Source of the DNA: CAIOYC01 sp964243985
Lineage (GTDB): Bacteria > Pseudomonadota > Alphaproteobacteria > Caulobacterales > Caulobacteraceae
Direction: 5' to 3'
Length of the DNA: 8,533 bases
Assembly: GCA_964243985.1 (NCBI GenBank)
Contig: CAXTHJ010000099.1
Location: 1 to 8,533 of the forward strand
Below the pieces are notes generated by a model. The model worked only from the letters and a program-made list of their open reading frames with translations. It searched no databases and had not been told where the DNA came from. Below are positions 1 through 5,502 of this stretch, piece by piece (the stretch's first letter is position 1; each line of letters begins with the position of its first letter). The position numbers and the translations under genes were made by a program.

Positions 1-222
1 CTCGGCCAGGATCAGCAGGTTCGGGGACGTGACCCCCAGCCGCCCGGCCCGCAGGAAGTAGAGCGTATCGGCCGGATCGCCCGACGAATAGAGCGTCCGC
101 CCGCCAGGCAGGGAGAACCACGCCACGTCCGGAGACGCCTGGTCGCCCAGGAACAGGCGCACGATGGCGCTCTCCGCCTGCGGATCGTAGAAGACGTCGC
201 TCTGCGCGGTCGGCTTGGGCAT
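1..222 (-). CDS. Cyclic-nucleotide-binding-domain protein, N-terminal fragment (possibly patatin-like phospholipase)
   Basis: The first 74 codons of a minus-strand gene are present; the rest lies beyond position 1. The protein begins MPKPTAQSDVFYDP, and residues about 36-64 (FSLPGGRTLYSSGDPADTLY, then FLRAGRLGV) match the opening beta-strands of a CRP/FNR-type cyclic-nucleotide-binding fold: a hydrophobic strand, a 'gxxLyxxGdpadtlYfl' turn and an 'xxGrLgv' strand. The phosphate-binding cassette would come later and is not visible, so ligand binding cannot be judged. In related alphaproteobacteria this kind of N-terminus is often fused to a patatin-like (RssA-type) phospholipase; that is inference from family knowledge, not seen here. 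The ATG at 220-222 is preceded on its strand by an AAGG about seven bases upstream, a modest ribosome-binding site. It is divergent from the enoyl-CoA hydratase gene and shares its 136-base upstream region. Confidence 0.75.
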   Translation of the reverse strand, partial: MPKPTAQSDVFYDPQAESAIVRLFLGDQASPDVAWFSLPGGRTLYSSGDPADTLYFLRAGRLGVTSPNLLILAE

Positions 223-358
223 GGGGCACCTTAAGCCTATTGGACGAGTCGGTTCGAGCCCTCTAACGATGGCCGGCAGCATTCCCGCATCGCCGCGGCG
301 CCTCACGCCGTCCCAAGCGTTGCGAATGTCAGGACCATTCCGGTCATCAGGAGGCTTC
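223..358. promoter_or_regulatory. Divergent intergenic control region
   Basis: These 136 bases separate two divergent start codons and should hold promoters for both genes. I see no convincing -35/-10 pair. Two elements stand out: a GAGTC at 246-250, a possible CcrM (GANTC) methylation site, and a 10-bp perfect palindrome CGCCGCGGCG at 291-300. An AGGAGG Shine-Dalgarno at 349-354 belongs to the plus-strand gene. The assignment as a control region rests on position rather than on a recognised motif. Confidence 0.4.
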
Positions 359-1207
359 GTGTCCAGCGAACCCATCGCCCACCCCTTCACAGATGAACTC
401 GTCACCACGGGGCGCGACGACGATTCGCCCGTGGTGATCGACGCCAGCCAAAGCGGGATCGTCATCGTGACCCTGAACCGCCCCCGGACCAAGAACGCCT
501 TCGGCCCGGAGATGATCGTGGCCTTGTCGGAAGCTTTTGAAACCCTGCACGGCGCCGACCATGTGCGGGTGGTTTTCCTGCGCGGCGAGGGCGGCGCGTT
601 CTCGGCGGGGGCCGATCTCACCTGGATGGCGGAAAGCGTGAATTGGCTTGAGGATGATAACCGCGAGGACGCCCTGCGCCTCGCCACCATGTTCAAGAAG
701 CTCAACGACCTGCCGCAGTTGACCGTCGCTTTGGTGGATGGTCCGGCCTATGGCGGCGGCGCGGGTTTGGCCGCGGCCTGTGATCTGGCGGTGGCGACGG
801 AGGGCGCGACCTTCGCTTTTTCCGAGGTTCGCCTGGGCCTGACCCCCGCCACCATCAGCCCCTACGTGGTCCGCGCCATCGGCCCCCGCAACGCCAAGGT
901 TCTGTTCGCCACCGGCCGGGTTTTCACCGCCGCCGACGCCTTGAAGTGGGGACTGGTGCAGGAGGTGGTGGCCGACGCGGCTCAGTTCGGGCCCTTGGTG
1001 GCGGTGCTTGGCGCGGCGATGAAAGATTGCGCGCCCGGCGCCATCGCCGACGCCAAACGGCTGGTGGACGAGGTGGCGGATCGCCCGATCGACCATTCGC
1101 TGCTGCAATATACCGCCGACGCTATCGCCAAACGCCGCACAAGTGTGGAAGGTCAGGATGGGGTGCAATCGTTCCTAGCCAAGCGCAAGCCGCTGTGGGC
1201 GCAATAA
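359..1207 (+). CDS. Enoyl-CoA hydratase/isomerase family protein (methylglutaconyl-CoA hydratase-like)
   Basis: A 282-residue crotonase-fold protein, the usual family length. I chose the GTG at 359 because AGGAGG lies at 349-354 and homology begins just inside it (VVIDASQSGIVIVTLNRPRTKNAF, about residues 25-48, in part). The open frame extends back to 215, but that would overlap the divergent gene and add 48 residues unlike crotonases. Oxyanion-hole motifs are SAGADL (82-87) and YGGGAGL (131-137). E156 in FSEVRLGL matches the second catalytic glutamate of crotonase (Glu164 in rat), while the Glu144 position is Gly136. The pattern SAGADLxWM together with SEVRLGLxPAxISPYVVRAIG resembles methylglutaconyl-CoA hydratases (LiuC) of leucine breakdown, but no other liu gene is nearby, so the substrate is uncertain. 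It probably acts in the cytoplasm on an acyl-CoA thioester. Thirty bases separate it from the next gene, which suggests co-transcription. Confidence 0.9.
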   Translation: MSSEPIAHPFTDELVTTGRDDDSPVVIDASQSGIVIVTLNRPRTKNAFGPEMIVALSEAFETLHGADHVRVVFLRGEGGAFSAGADLTWMAESVNWLEDDNREDALRLATMFKKLNDLPQLTVALVDGPAYGGGAGLAAACDLAVATEGATFAFSEVRLGLTPATISPYVVRAIGPRNAKVLFATGRVFTAADALKWGLVQEVVADAAQFGPLVAVLGAAMKDCAPGAIADAKRLVDEVADRPIDHSLLQYTADAIAKRRTSVEGQDGVQSFLAKRKPLWAQ

Positions 1208-1237
1208 GTCTGTTCTAAGTCACGCCTTGGGGGAAGC

Positions 1238-2305
1238 ATGGCGCGGGAATTTGAGATCATTGGCGTCGGCGCCATCGGCGCGCTTCTGAAGCGCAAGGCG
1301 AAACACGCACCGCAGCCCGGATCTCTTTGCGCCAACTGCGGCACGGAGCTTCAAGGTTTCTATTGCCATGTCTGCGGCCAATCCACCGACGACCAGCATC
1401 GCTCGATCTGGCATCTGGCGTGGGAGGGGATCGAGGGTTTCACCCACCTGGACGGCCGTCTCGGTCAGACGCTGCCGCCCCTGTTCTTGAATCCGGGCAA
1501 GCTGGCGCGAGACCACCGGGAGGGCCGCCGACAAAGGCACGTGCCGCCGTTTCGGCTGTTTCTGATCAGCCTGCTGATCTTCATGTTCGTGATGGAAAGC
1601 CTGCTTCACGGCGCAACGTCGCACAAGCAGAAGGTGACCGTTCAAAATCAGACGGTCAGTCTGTCTGGAAAAGGCGGGACGGCAAATGTGGTTTTCGCCT
1701 CGCCCTCGCAGCTCAAGGCGATCCTCGCCAAAGAAAGAGCAGCGCACGTCGCCCCTCCGCCGCCGAAACCCGGCGTGCGTGTGGCGTTGGGCGGGCTCCC
1801 TCAGTCTGGCCAGTCCAGCCCCGACAATGTGTCCAAGGACTTGGACAACGACAAGGACGTCGACAAATCGCAGACCGGCAGGTGGCTTCATGATCACCTG
1901 AAGCGAGCGTTCGAGAACAAAGAATACTACACCATGGTTCTGTTCACCTGGGCGCACCGGCTGGCGATCCTGCTGTTGCCGATCTTGGCCGGGCTGCTGG
2001 CCTTGGTCTATGTCAGGCGGCGGCAGTTCTACATCTACGACCACTTGATTGTGGCCATGCAGTTCCTGTCGTTCGAGTTCCTGATCTTCGCCCTCGCCTG
2101 GCTCATTCCCGATCCGGTGCGCGATTGGGCGCTGTGGATCGCCACGTTGTGGTCGCCGGTGAACCTCTACATGATCCTGCGCGGCGCCTATGGGTCGCGG
2201 CGGGTGACGGCCGGGATCAAGACGGTGTTCCTGTGGGGCTCGACCCTTTTCCTGTTCGCCGTCCTGATGACGGGCCTCATGACGCTGGCGTTGGCGGAGA
2301 TGTGA
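1238..2305 (+). CDS. Zinc-ribbon multi-pass membrane protein, DUF3667-like
   Basis: A 355-residue protein of unknown function. Residues 31-46 form a treble-clef/zinc-ribbon knuckle (CANC...CHVC; C31, C34, C43, C46) followed by GQ, the signature I associate with DUF3667 proteins. Conserved-looking text follows (GFTHLDGRLGQTLPPLFLNP, 67-86, then a PGKLARD-type segment), before a membrane segment at about 104-124. A loop of roughly 105 residues contains a Pro-rich patch (172-178) and an Asp repeat (201-209). Four more hydrophobic segments lie near 233-258, 268-290, 297-315 and 327-352. The zinc knuckle probably faces the cytoplasm. The ATG has a strong purine-rich GGGGGAAG just upstream. It sits 30 bases after the hydratase and 58 bases before the DUF1489 gene, so a shared transcript is plausible. 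The family is typically linked to membranes but no activity is established that I know of. Family assignment is from memory of the motif pattern. Confidence 0.75.
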   Translation: MAREFEIIGVGAIGALLKRKAKHAPQPGSLCANCGTELQGFYCHVCGQSTDDQHRSIWHLAWEGIEGFTHLDGRLGQTLPPLFLNPGKLARDHREGRRQRHVPPFRLFLISLLIFMFVMESLLHGATSHKQKVTVQNQTVSLSGKGGTANVVFASPSQLKAILAKERAAHVAPPPPKPGVRVALGGLPQSGQSSPDNVSKDLDNDKDVDKSQTGRWLHDHLKRAFENKEYYTMVLFTWAHRLAILLLPILAGLLALVYVRRRQFYIYDHLIVAMQFLSFEFLIFALAWLIPDPVRDWALWIATLWSPVNLYMILRGAYGSRRVTAGIKTVFLWGSTLFLFAVLMTGLMTLALAEM

Positions 2306-2363
2306 CGCTTTGGCTCCGCGCTCGTTACTGGCGGGCGCCGGATGGGCGGATTAGATCACCGCC

Positions 2364-2774
2364 ATGTCCTTGCACCTCATCAAGCTTTGCGTCGGCTGCG
2401 ACACCGTTGAGGAACTCCAGGCCTGGCACGCAGCACGCCCCGGTCTCCCAGACTGGCGCGTGCACACGCGCCAGACTCCCAAGCGAGCGGAGGAACTGAT
2501 CGGAGGCGGCTCGCTCTACCGTGTGTTCAAGGGAAGCATCCTCTGCCGCCAGATGATCCTTGATGTTGTGACCGTCGGTGAGGGGCAGGCCAAGCGGTGC
2601 GAGATTGTGCTGTCGCCGGAGATCGTCCGCGTGTCTCCCGCGCCCAGACGGCCGTTCCAGGGCTGGCGCTATCTTAAGCTTGAAGAAACGCCGGTCGATC
2701 TGTCCACAGGAGATGGCGGCGCTCAGGTCCCGATCGAGCTCGCCAGTCGTTTGCGCGAGCTTGGGGCGTGGTAG
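2364..2774 (+). CDS. DUF1489 family protein
   Basis: A 136-residue cytoplasmic protein that I recognise as DUF1489 (COG5458), a family found mainly in alphaproteobacteria and without an assigned function. Visible family signatures are LHLIKLCVGCD (3-13), HTRQTPKRAEEL (34-45), GGSLYRVFKG (48-57), the CR pair at 61-62, and PRRPFQGWRYL (94-104). Length is typical and there is no signal peptide or membrane segment. The ATG at 2364 fits the family N-terminus exactly (M-S/T-LHLIKL), although the ribosome-binding site is weak: the nearest GGCGGA is about 13 bases away. This suggests translation is helped by upstream reading or is low. It ends 35 bases before mipZ. The basic, aromatic-rich character would allow nucleic-acid binding, but that is speculation. 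Confidence 0.88.
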   Translation: MSLHLIKLCVGCDTVEELQAWHAARPGLPDWRVHTRQTPKRAEELIGGGSLYRVFKGSILCRQMILDVVTVGEGQAKRCEIVLSPEIVRVSPAPRRPFQGWRYLKLEETPVDLSTGDGGAQVPIELASRLRELGAW

Positions 2775-2803
2775 CCTCCAGCTGAGAATCGCTTCTGCGG
2801 AGG
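2761..2803 (+). promoter_or_regulatory. Candidate mipZ promoter overlapping a GANTC site, with Shine-Dalgarno
   Basis: TTGGGG (2761-2766) is followed after 17 bases by GAGAAT (2784-2789), a weak but correctly spaced sigma-70-like pair. The -10 hexamer overlaps GAATC (2786-2790), a target of the CcrM methyltransferase. In Caulobacter, mipZ is among genes reported to be controlled by GcrA through methylated GANTC sites (recalled from the literature). A GGAGG at 2799-2803 serves mipZ. Only the GANTC site and the Shine-Dalgarno are certain; the promoter hexamers are a proposal. Confidence 0.4.
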
Positions 2804-2809
2804 TTCGGC

Positions 2810-3691
2810 ATGAAGTCCCCAACCCAGACCTTGAGAACCCAGAACTTGATTTTGACGCCGCGCATCATCGTGGTGGGAAACGAGAAGGGCGGGGCGGGCA
2901 AGTCCACCATCGCCATCCACCTCGCCACCGCCTTGCTGCACGCGGGCGCGAAGGTCGCGACCATCGACCTCGATCTTCGCCAGCTCTCCACGGCGCACTT
3001 CTTCTCCAACCGGCGAACGTGGTCCGCTTCGGCCAAGGTGACGCTGCCCATGCCGGGCCAATGGCTGGTGGAGGAGGCCGGCGATCTTCTGAACATGCCC
3101 GCGCCGGACGCGGTGGCGCGGTTCGAAGCGGCGGGTTCAGAAGCGCTGCAAGGCGGCGCCGATTTTCTGATCGTCGACACGCCCGGTGCTGACACGCCCC
3201 TGTCGCGGGCGGCGCACGCCAACGCCGATCTGATCGTCACGCCGCTGAACGACAGCTTTGTGGATTTTGACATGCTGGGGCAGGTGGATCCGGTGACCTT
3301 GGATCTGATCAAGCCCAGCCTTTATTCCGAGGTGGTCTGGGAGTCGCGCAAGGCCAAGATGACCGAAACCCGCCGGTCCATCGACTGGCTGGTGCTGCGC
3401 AACCGCCTCGCCACCACCGAGGCGCGTAATCGCAAGCGGCTGGAGGAGCGCATTCAGGCGCTGAGTCGCCGGGTGGGTTTCCGCACCGGGCCGGGGCTGC
3501 GCGACCGGGTGATCTATCGCGAGCTCTTTCCGTTCGGACTGACGGTGGCTGACCTCTCGGCGACGGTGCGGCCGGTGCCCGTATCCCTGACCCACGTGGC
3601 CGCAAGACAGGAGCTTCGGCAGATCATGTCGGCGCTGGGTCTTGGCGCCTATGCCGGCGAGAGCCCCGTGGTGGTTGACGCCGCCGCCTGA
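2810..3691 (+). CDS. mipZ: MipZ, ParA-like ATPase that positions the division site
   Basis: MipZ forms gradients from the ParB-bound poles and inhibits FtsZ polymerisation, so the Z-ring assembles at mid-cell. This 293-residue protein aligns closely by eye with Caulobacter MipZ over most of its length: IIVVGNEKGGAGKSTIAIHL (19-38) carries the deviant Walker A motif (K26 signature lysine, K31), TIDLDLRQ (51-58) the Walker A' region with D53 and D55, and FLIVDTPG (119-126) Walker B. NDSFVDFDMLG (147-157), VLRNRLATTEARNRKRLEER (195-214) and GPGLRDRVIYRELFPFGLTV (227-246) are near-identical to the Caulobacter protein as I remember it; the Arg-rich stretch is in the region linked to nonspecific DNA binding. 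The ATG at 2810 has GGAGG six bases upstream. The N-terminus carries about 13 residues more than the Caulobacter protein. Eighteen bases separate it from the downstream J-domain gene. Confidence 0.96.
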   Translation: MKSPTQTLRTQNLILTPRIIVVGNEKGGAGKSTIAIHLATALLHAGAKVATIDLDLRQLSTAHFFSNRRTWSASAKVTLPMPGQWLVEEAGDLLNMPAPDAVARFEAAGSEALQGGADFLIVDTPGADTPLSRAAHANADLIVTPLNDSFVDFDMLGQVDPVTLDLIKPSLYSEVVWESRKAKMTETRRSIDWLVLRNRLATTEARNRKRLEERIQALSRRVGFRTGPGLRDRVIYRELFPFGLTVADLSATVRPVPVSLTHVAARQELRQIMSALGLGAYAGESPVVVDAAA

Positions 3692-3698
3692 AGGCGGC
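3683..3698 (+). repeat. Hairpin across the mipZ stop codon
   Basis: A perfect 6-bp inverted repeat, GCCGCC then TGAA then GGCGGC, puts the mipZ stop codon in a four-base loop. No T-run follows and the next gene begins 12 bases later, so this is unlikely to be an intrinsic terminator. It could stabilise the 3' end of mipZ or damp read-through into the J-domain gene. In such GC-rich sequence a 6-bp stem may also be chance. Confidence 0.4.
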
Positions 3699-3709
3699 CT
3701 TAGACGGGG

Positions 3710-4156
3710 ATGATGGTCCTTCTCATCCTCGCGCTTTTGCTCACAGGCGTGATGGTCGGCGCCGCCGGCATGCGGCGCATAGGGCAACTGGCCGGGCGTG
3801 TAAGAGGACGGTGGAGGCCGGGCGTCGGGGTTCTCGCCCTAATCGGGTTCTTGGGCGCGGGCGCATTGATCGTGAGAGGGGCGGAGGTCGAAGGCGCAGC
3901 CCTCGCGGCCTTGGGACTGGTCCTCGCTGTTTTGGCGCGGCGGCGACCGCAGAAGGCGAACCTTCAAACAAGCCCGTCAGCCATGAGCCAAGGCGAGGCG
4001 TTGCGCATTCTCGGGCTCGACGCTGGCGCGGATCAGGGCGCCATCGAAGCCGCCTATCGCCGCCTGATGCAGCGCGCCCATCCGGATCTCGGCGGCACCA
4101 GCGGCCTCGCCGCGCAGTTGAACGCGGCGCGAGAGACGTTGCTCAGGCGGCCTTAA
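3710..4156 (+). CDS. Small membrane-anchored J-domain protein (DnaJ-like, C-terminal J-domain)
   Basis: A 148-residue protein with hydrophobic segments at about 3-21, 39-55 and 62-77, a short linker, then a C-terminal partial J-domain: EALRILGLDAGADQGAIEAA (96-115), YRRLMQRAHPDLGG with the HPD tripeptide at 124-126, and a closing helix (LAAQLNAARETLL). HPD is the motif that stimulates Hsp70 (DnaK) ATPase, so the protein probably recruits DnaK to the inner membrane. The membrane-then-J layout with a short J-domain resembles mitochondrial Tim14/Pam18 and its alphaproteobacterial relatives. Two adjacent ATGs (3710 and 3713) are available behind a GACGGGG; either may be used. It follows mipZ by 18 bases and probably shares its transcript. 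Its client is unknown. Its stop overlaps that of the convergent carboxypeptidase gene. Confidence 0.87.
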   Translation: MMVLLILALLLTGVMVGAAGMRRIGQLAGRVRGRWRPGVGVLALIGFLGAGALIVRGAEVEGAALAALGLVLAVLARRRPQKANLQTSPSAMSQGEALRILGLDAGADQGAIEAAYRRLMQRAHPDLGGTSGLAAQLNAARETLLRRP

Positions 4157-5502
4157 GCGTTATCGGGGTGGTGTCGGCCGTGATGCGCCTTGGCTTTAGA
4201 CGTGGAGGCCTTGGCGATCGCAACCGTCTCCTTGCGCCCATGCCGGCCTTTGGACGGAGTCGCCTTGGCCAAGTTGGTCTCTTCCCGCGCGCAGGCGGTC
4301 TTGGCCCTGCCGCGCTTCTTCCCACAATCGACGGCGGCCAGTTGCACGTGGGACCCTTTGCAGGCGACCGCGCGCCGGATTGTGCGGCCATGCTTGTGAG
4401 AGACAGCGACGCAGGGCTCTTCAACGCTCGCCGTCGCTCTAGGCGCCGTGACGCGGCCGCGCAGGCCCGGCGGCGGCGCGGATGTGGTGCTCTCGTGTTC
4501 TTCTTCGGCCAGTTGGTCCCGCGCGCCGTGTAGAGAATCGACCACCACTGCGCTGAGGCCGGGCCGGCCGCCATCGCCTTGTTCCACCGATTGTTGTATT
4601 GGACCGCCGTCATCCGGCTCGGCGATGTTCTGGGCAATGGTGGTTCGCTCGCCGAGGGCGCGTTTGCGCAGCACGTCGAAGCCGGCGGTCATCAGGGTCT
4701 GTACATTCTCGTCCCGAGAGGCGGCGGAGGAGCCGCCCAGCACCACGGTGATCAGCCGCCGACCGTCGCGAACCGCAGAAGCGACAAGATTATAGCCGGC
4801 CGCGTTGGTAAAGCCGGTCTTGAAGCCGTCATAGCCCGGCTCTTTCAGAAGGTGATTGTGGTTGCTATAGAGCTTGCCACGAAGTTCGGTCTGTTCCAGG
4901 CCGAAGTAGCCGTAATACTGCGGATAATCGCGCATCACCGCGCGGGCGAGGATCGCGAAATCCCGCGCCGTGGTCACTTGCCGCGAATCCGGCAAGCCAT
5001 GCGGGTTAACGTAGCGCGTATTGGCCATGCCGAGTTCTTGCGCGCGAAGGGTCATCAGCGCCGCAAACCGTTGCTCGCTGCCGCCGACCTTTTCGGCCAG
5101 CGCCATGGCGATGTCATTGGCGGAGTGGACGGCCACGATCCGGATCGCCTCATCCACCGTCAGACTGTCCCCGGGACGAAGCGAGCTTTTCGATGGCGCC
5201 ATGGTGGAGGCGTATTGGGAGACCACCACGCGATCGTCCGGCTTCAGTCGCCCGGTCGAAAGCGCCTCAAAGGTCAGGTACAGCGTCATGATCTTGGTGA
5301 TCGACGCCGGATAGCGCAGATCGTCGGCGCGCTTTGAATAGAGCACTTCGCCGGACGATGCGTCCACGACGATGGCGGCGTAGCGAATCTGGTTGAACAA
5401 ACCCTGTGCGGCGGCGGGAGCGACATTCGCTGCACACGCGAACGTGATCATGGCCAGGAGCGCCAAAATCCGGGAAATGCGGCGTCGGCCCAAATCGATC
5501 AT
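4153..5502 (-). CDS. D-alanyl-D-alanine carboxypeptidase (peptidase S11, PBP5/DacF type) with long basic tail
   Basis: A 449-residue penicillin-binding protein that trims the terminal D-Ala from peptidoglycan pentapeptides in the periplasm. A signal peptide is clear: Arg-rich n-region (6-11), hydrophobic core (12-25) and an AxA-type site (APAAAQ, cleavage near 32). All three active-site motifs are intact: SITK (S67 nucleophile, K70), SAN (127-129) and KTG (228-230), with flanking family text YPASITKIMTLYLTFEAL (64-81), AVHSANDIAMALAEK and GFKTGFTNAAGYNLVAS. The catalytic part ends near residue 285. The last 150 residues are not the usual PBP5 beta-domain and amphipathic anchor, nor a recognisable SPOR domain: they form a low-complexity Lys/Arg/His-rich tail with four cysteines (364, 381, 393, 404) and a His-rich end. 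The start ATG (5500-5502) fits the signal peptide, though its ribosome-binding site (GACGGA about ten bases off) is weak. It is convergent with the J-domain gene and divergent from the phasin. Confidence 0.93.
   Translation of the reverse strand: MIDLGRRRISRILALLAMITFACAANVAPAAAQGLFNQIRYAAIVVDASSGEVLYSKRADDLRYPASITKIMTLYLTFEALSTGRLKPDDRVVVSQYASTMAPSKSSLRPGDSLTVDEAIRIVAVHSANDIAMALAEKVGGSEQRFAALMTLRAQELGMANTRYVNPHGLPDSRQVTTARDFAILARAVMRDYPQYYGYFGLEQTELRGKLYSNHNHLLKEPGYDGFKTGFTNAAGYNLVASAVRDGRRLITVVLGGSSAASRDENVQTLMTAGFDVLRKRALGERTTIAQNIAEPDDGGPIQQSVEQGDGGRPGLSAVVVDSLHGARDQLAEEEHESTTSAPPPGLRGRVTAPRATASVEEPCVAVSHKHGRTIRRAVACKGSHVQLAAVDCGKKRGRAKTACAREETNLAKATPSKGRHGRKETVAIAKASTSKAKAHHGRHHPDNA

Noticed and set aside
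248..264. A tRNA T-arm-like stretch with GGTTCGAGCCC in the 223-358 intergenic region
   Set aside because: The flanking bases do not form a 5-bp T-stem, and no acceptor, D or anticodon arm can be found around it. It is not a tRNA or a credible attachment site.
347..1168. A 273-codon minus-strand frame opposite the hydratase gene
   Set aside because: The plus strand encodes an intact crotonase-family protein; the antisense product is low-complexity Gly/His/Arg-rich without family motifs.
3811..4533. A 240-codon plus-strand frame running through the J-domain gene into the carboxypeptidase tail
   Set aside because: It is extremely Arg/Gly-rich, has no motif, and overlaps the HPD-containing J-domain gene in another frame.
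4579..5337. A 252-codon plus-strand frame opposite the carboxypeptidase gene
   Set aside because: The minus strand carries all three penicillin-binding motifs in frame; the plus-strand frame shows no domain and is a codon-bias shadow.
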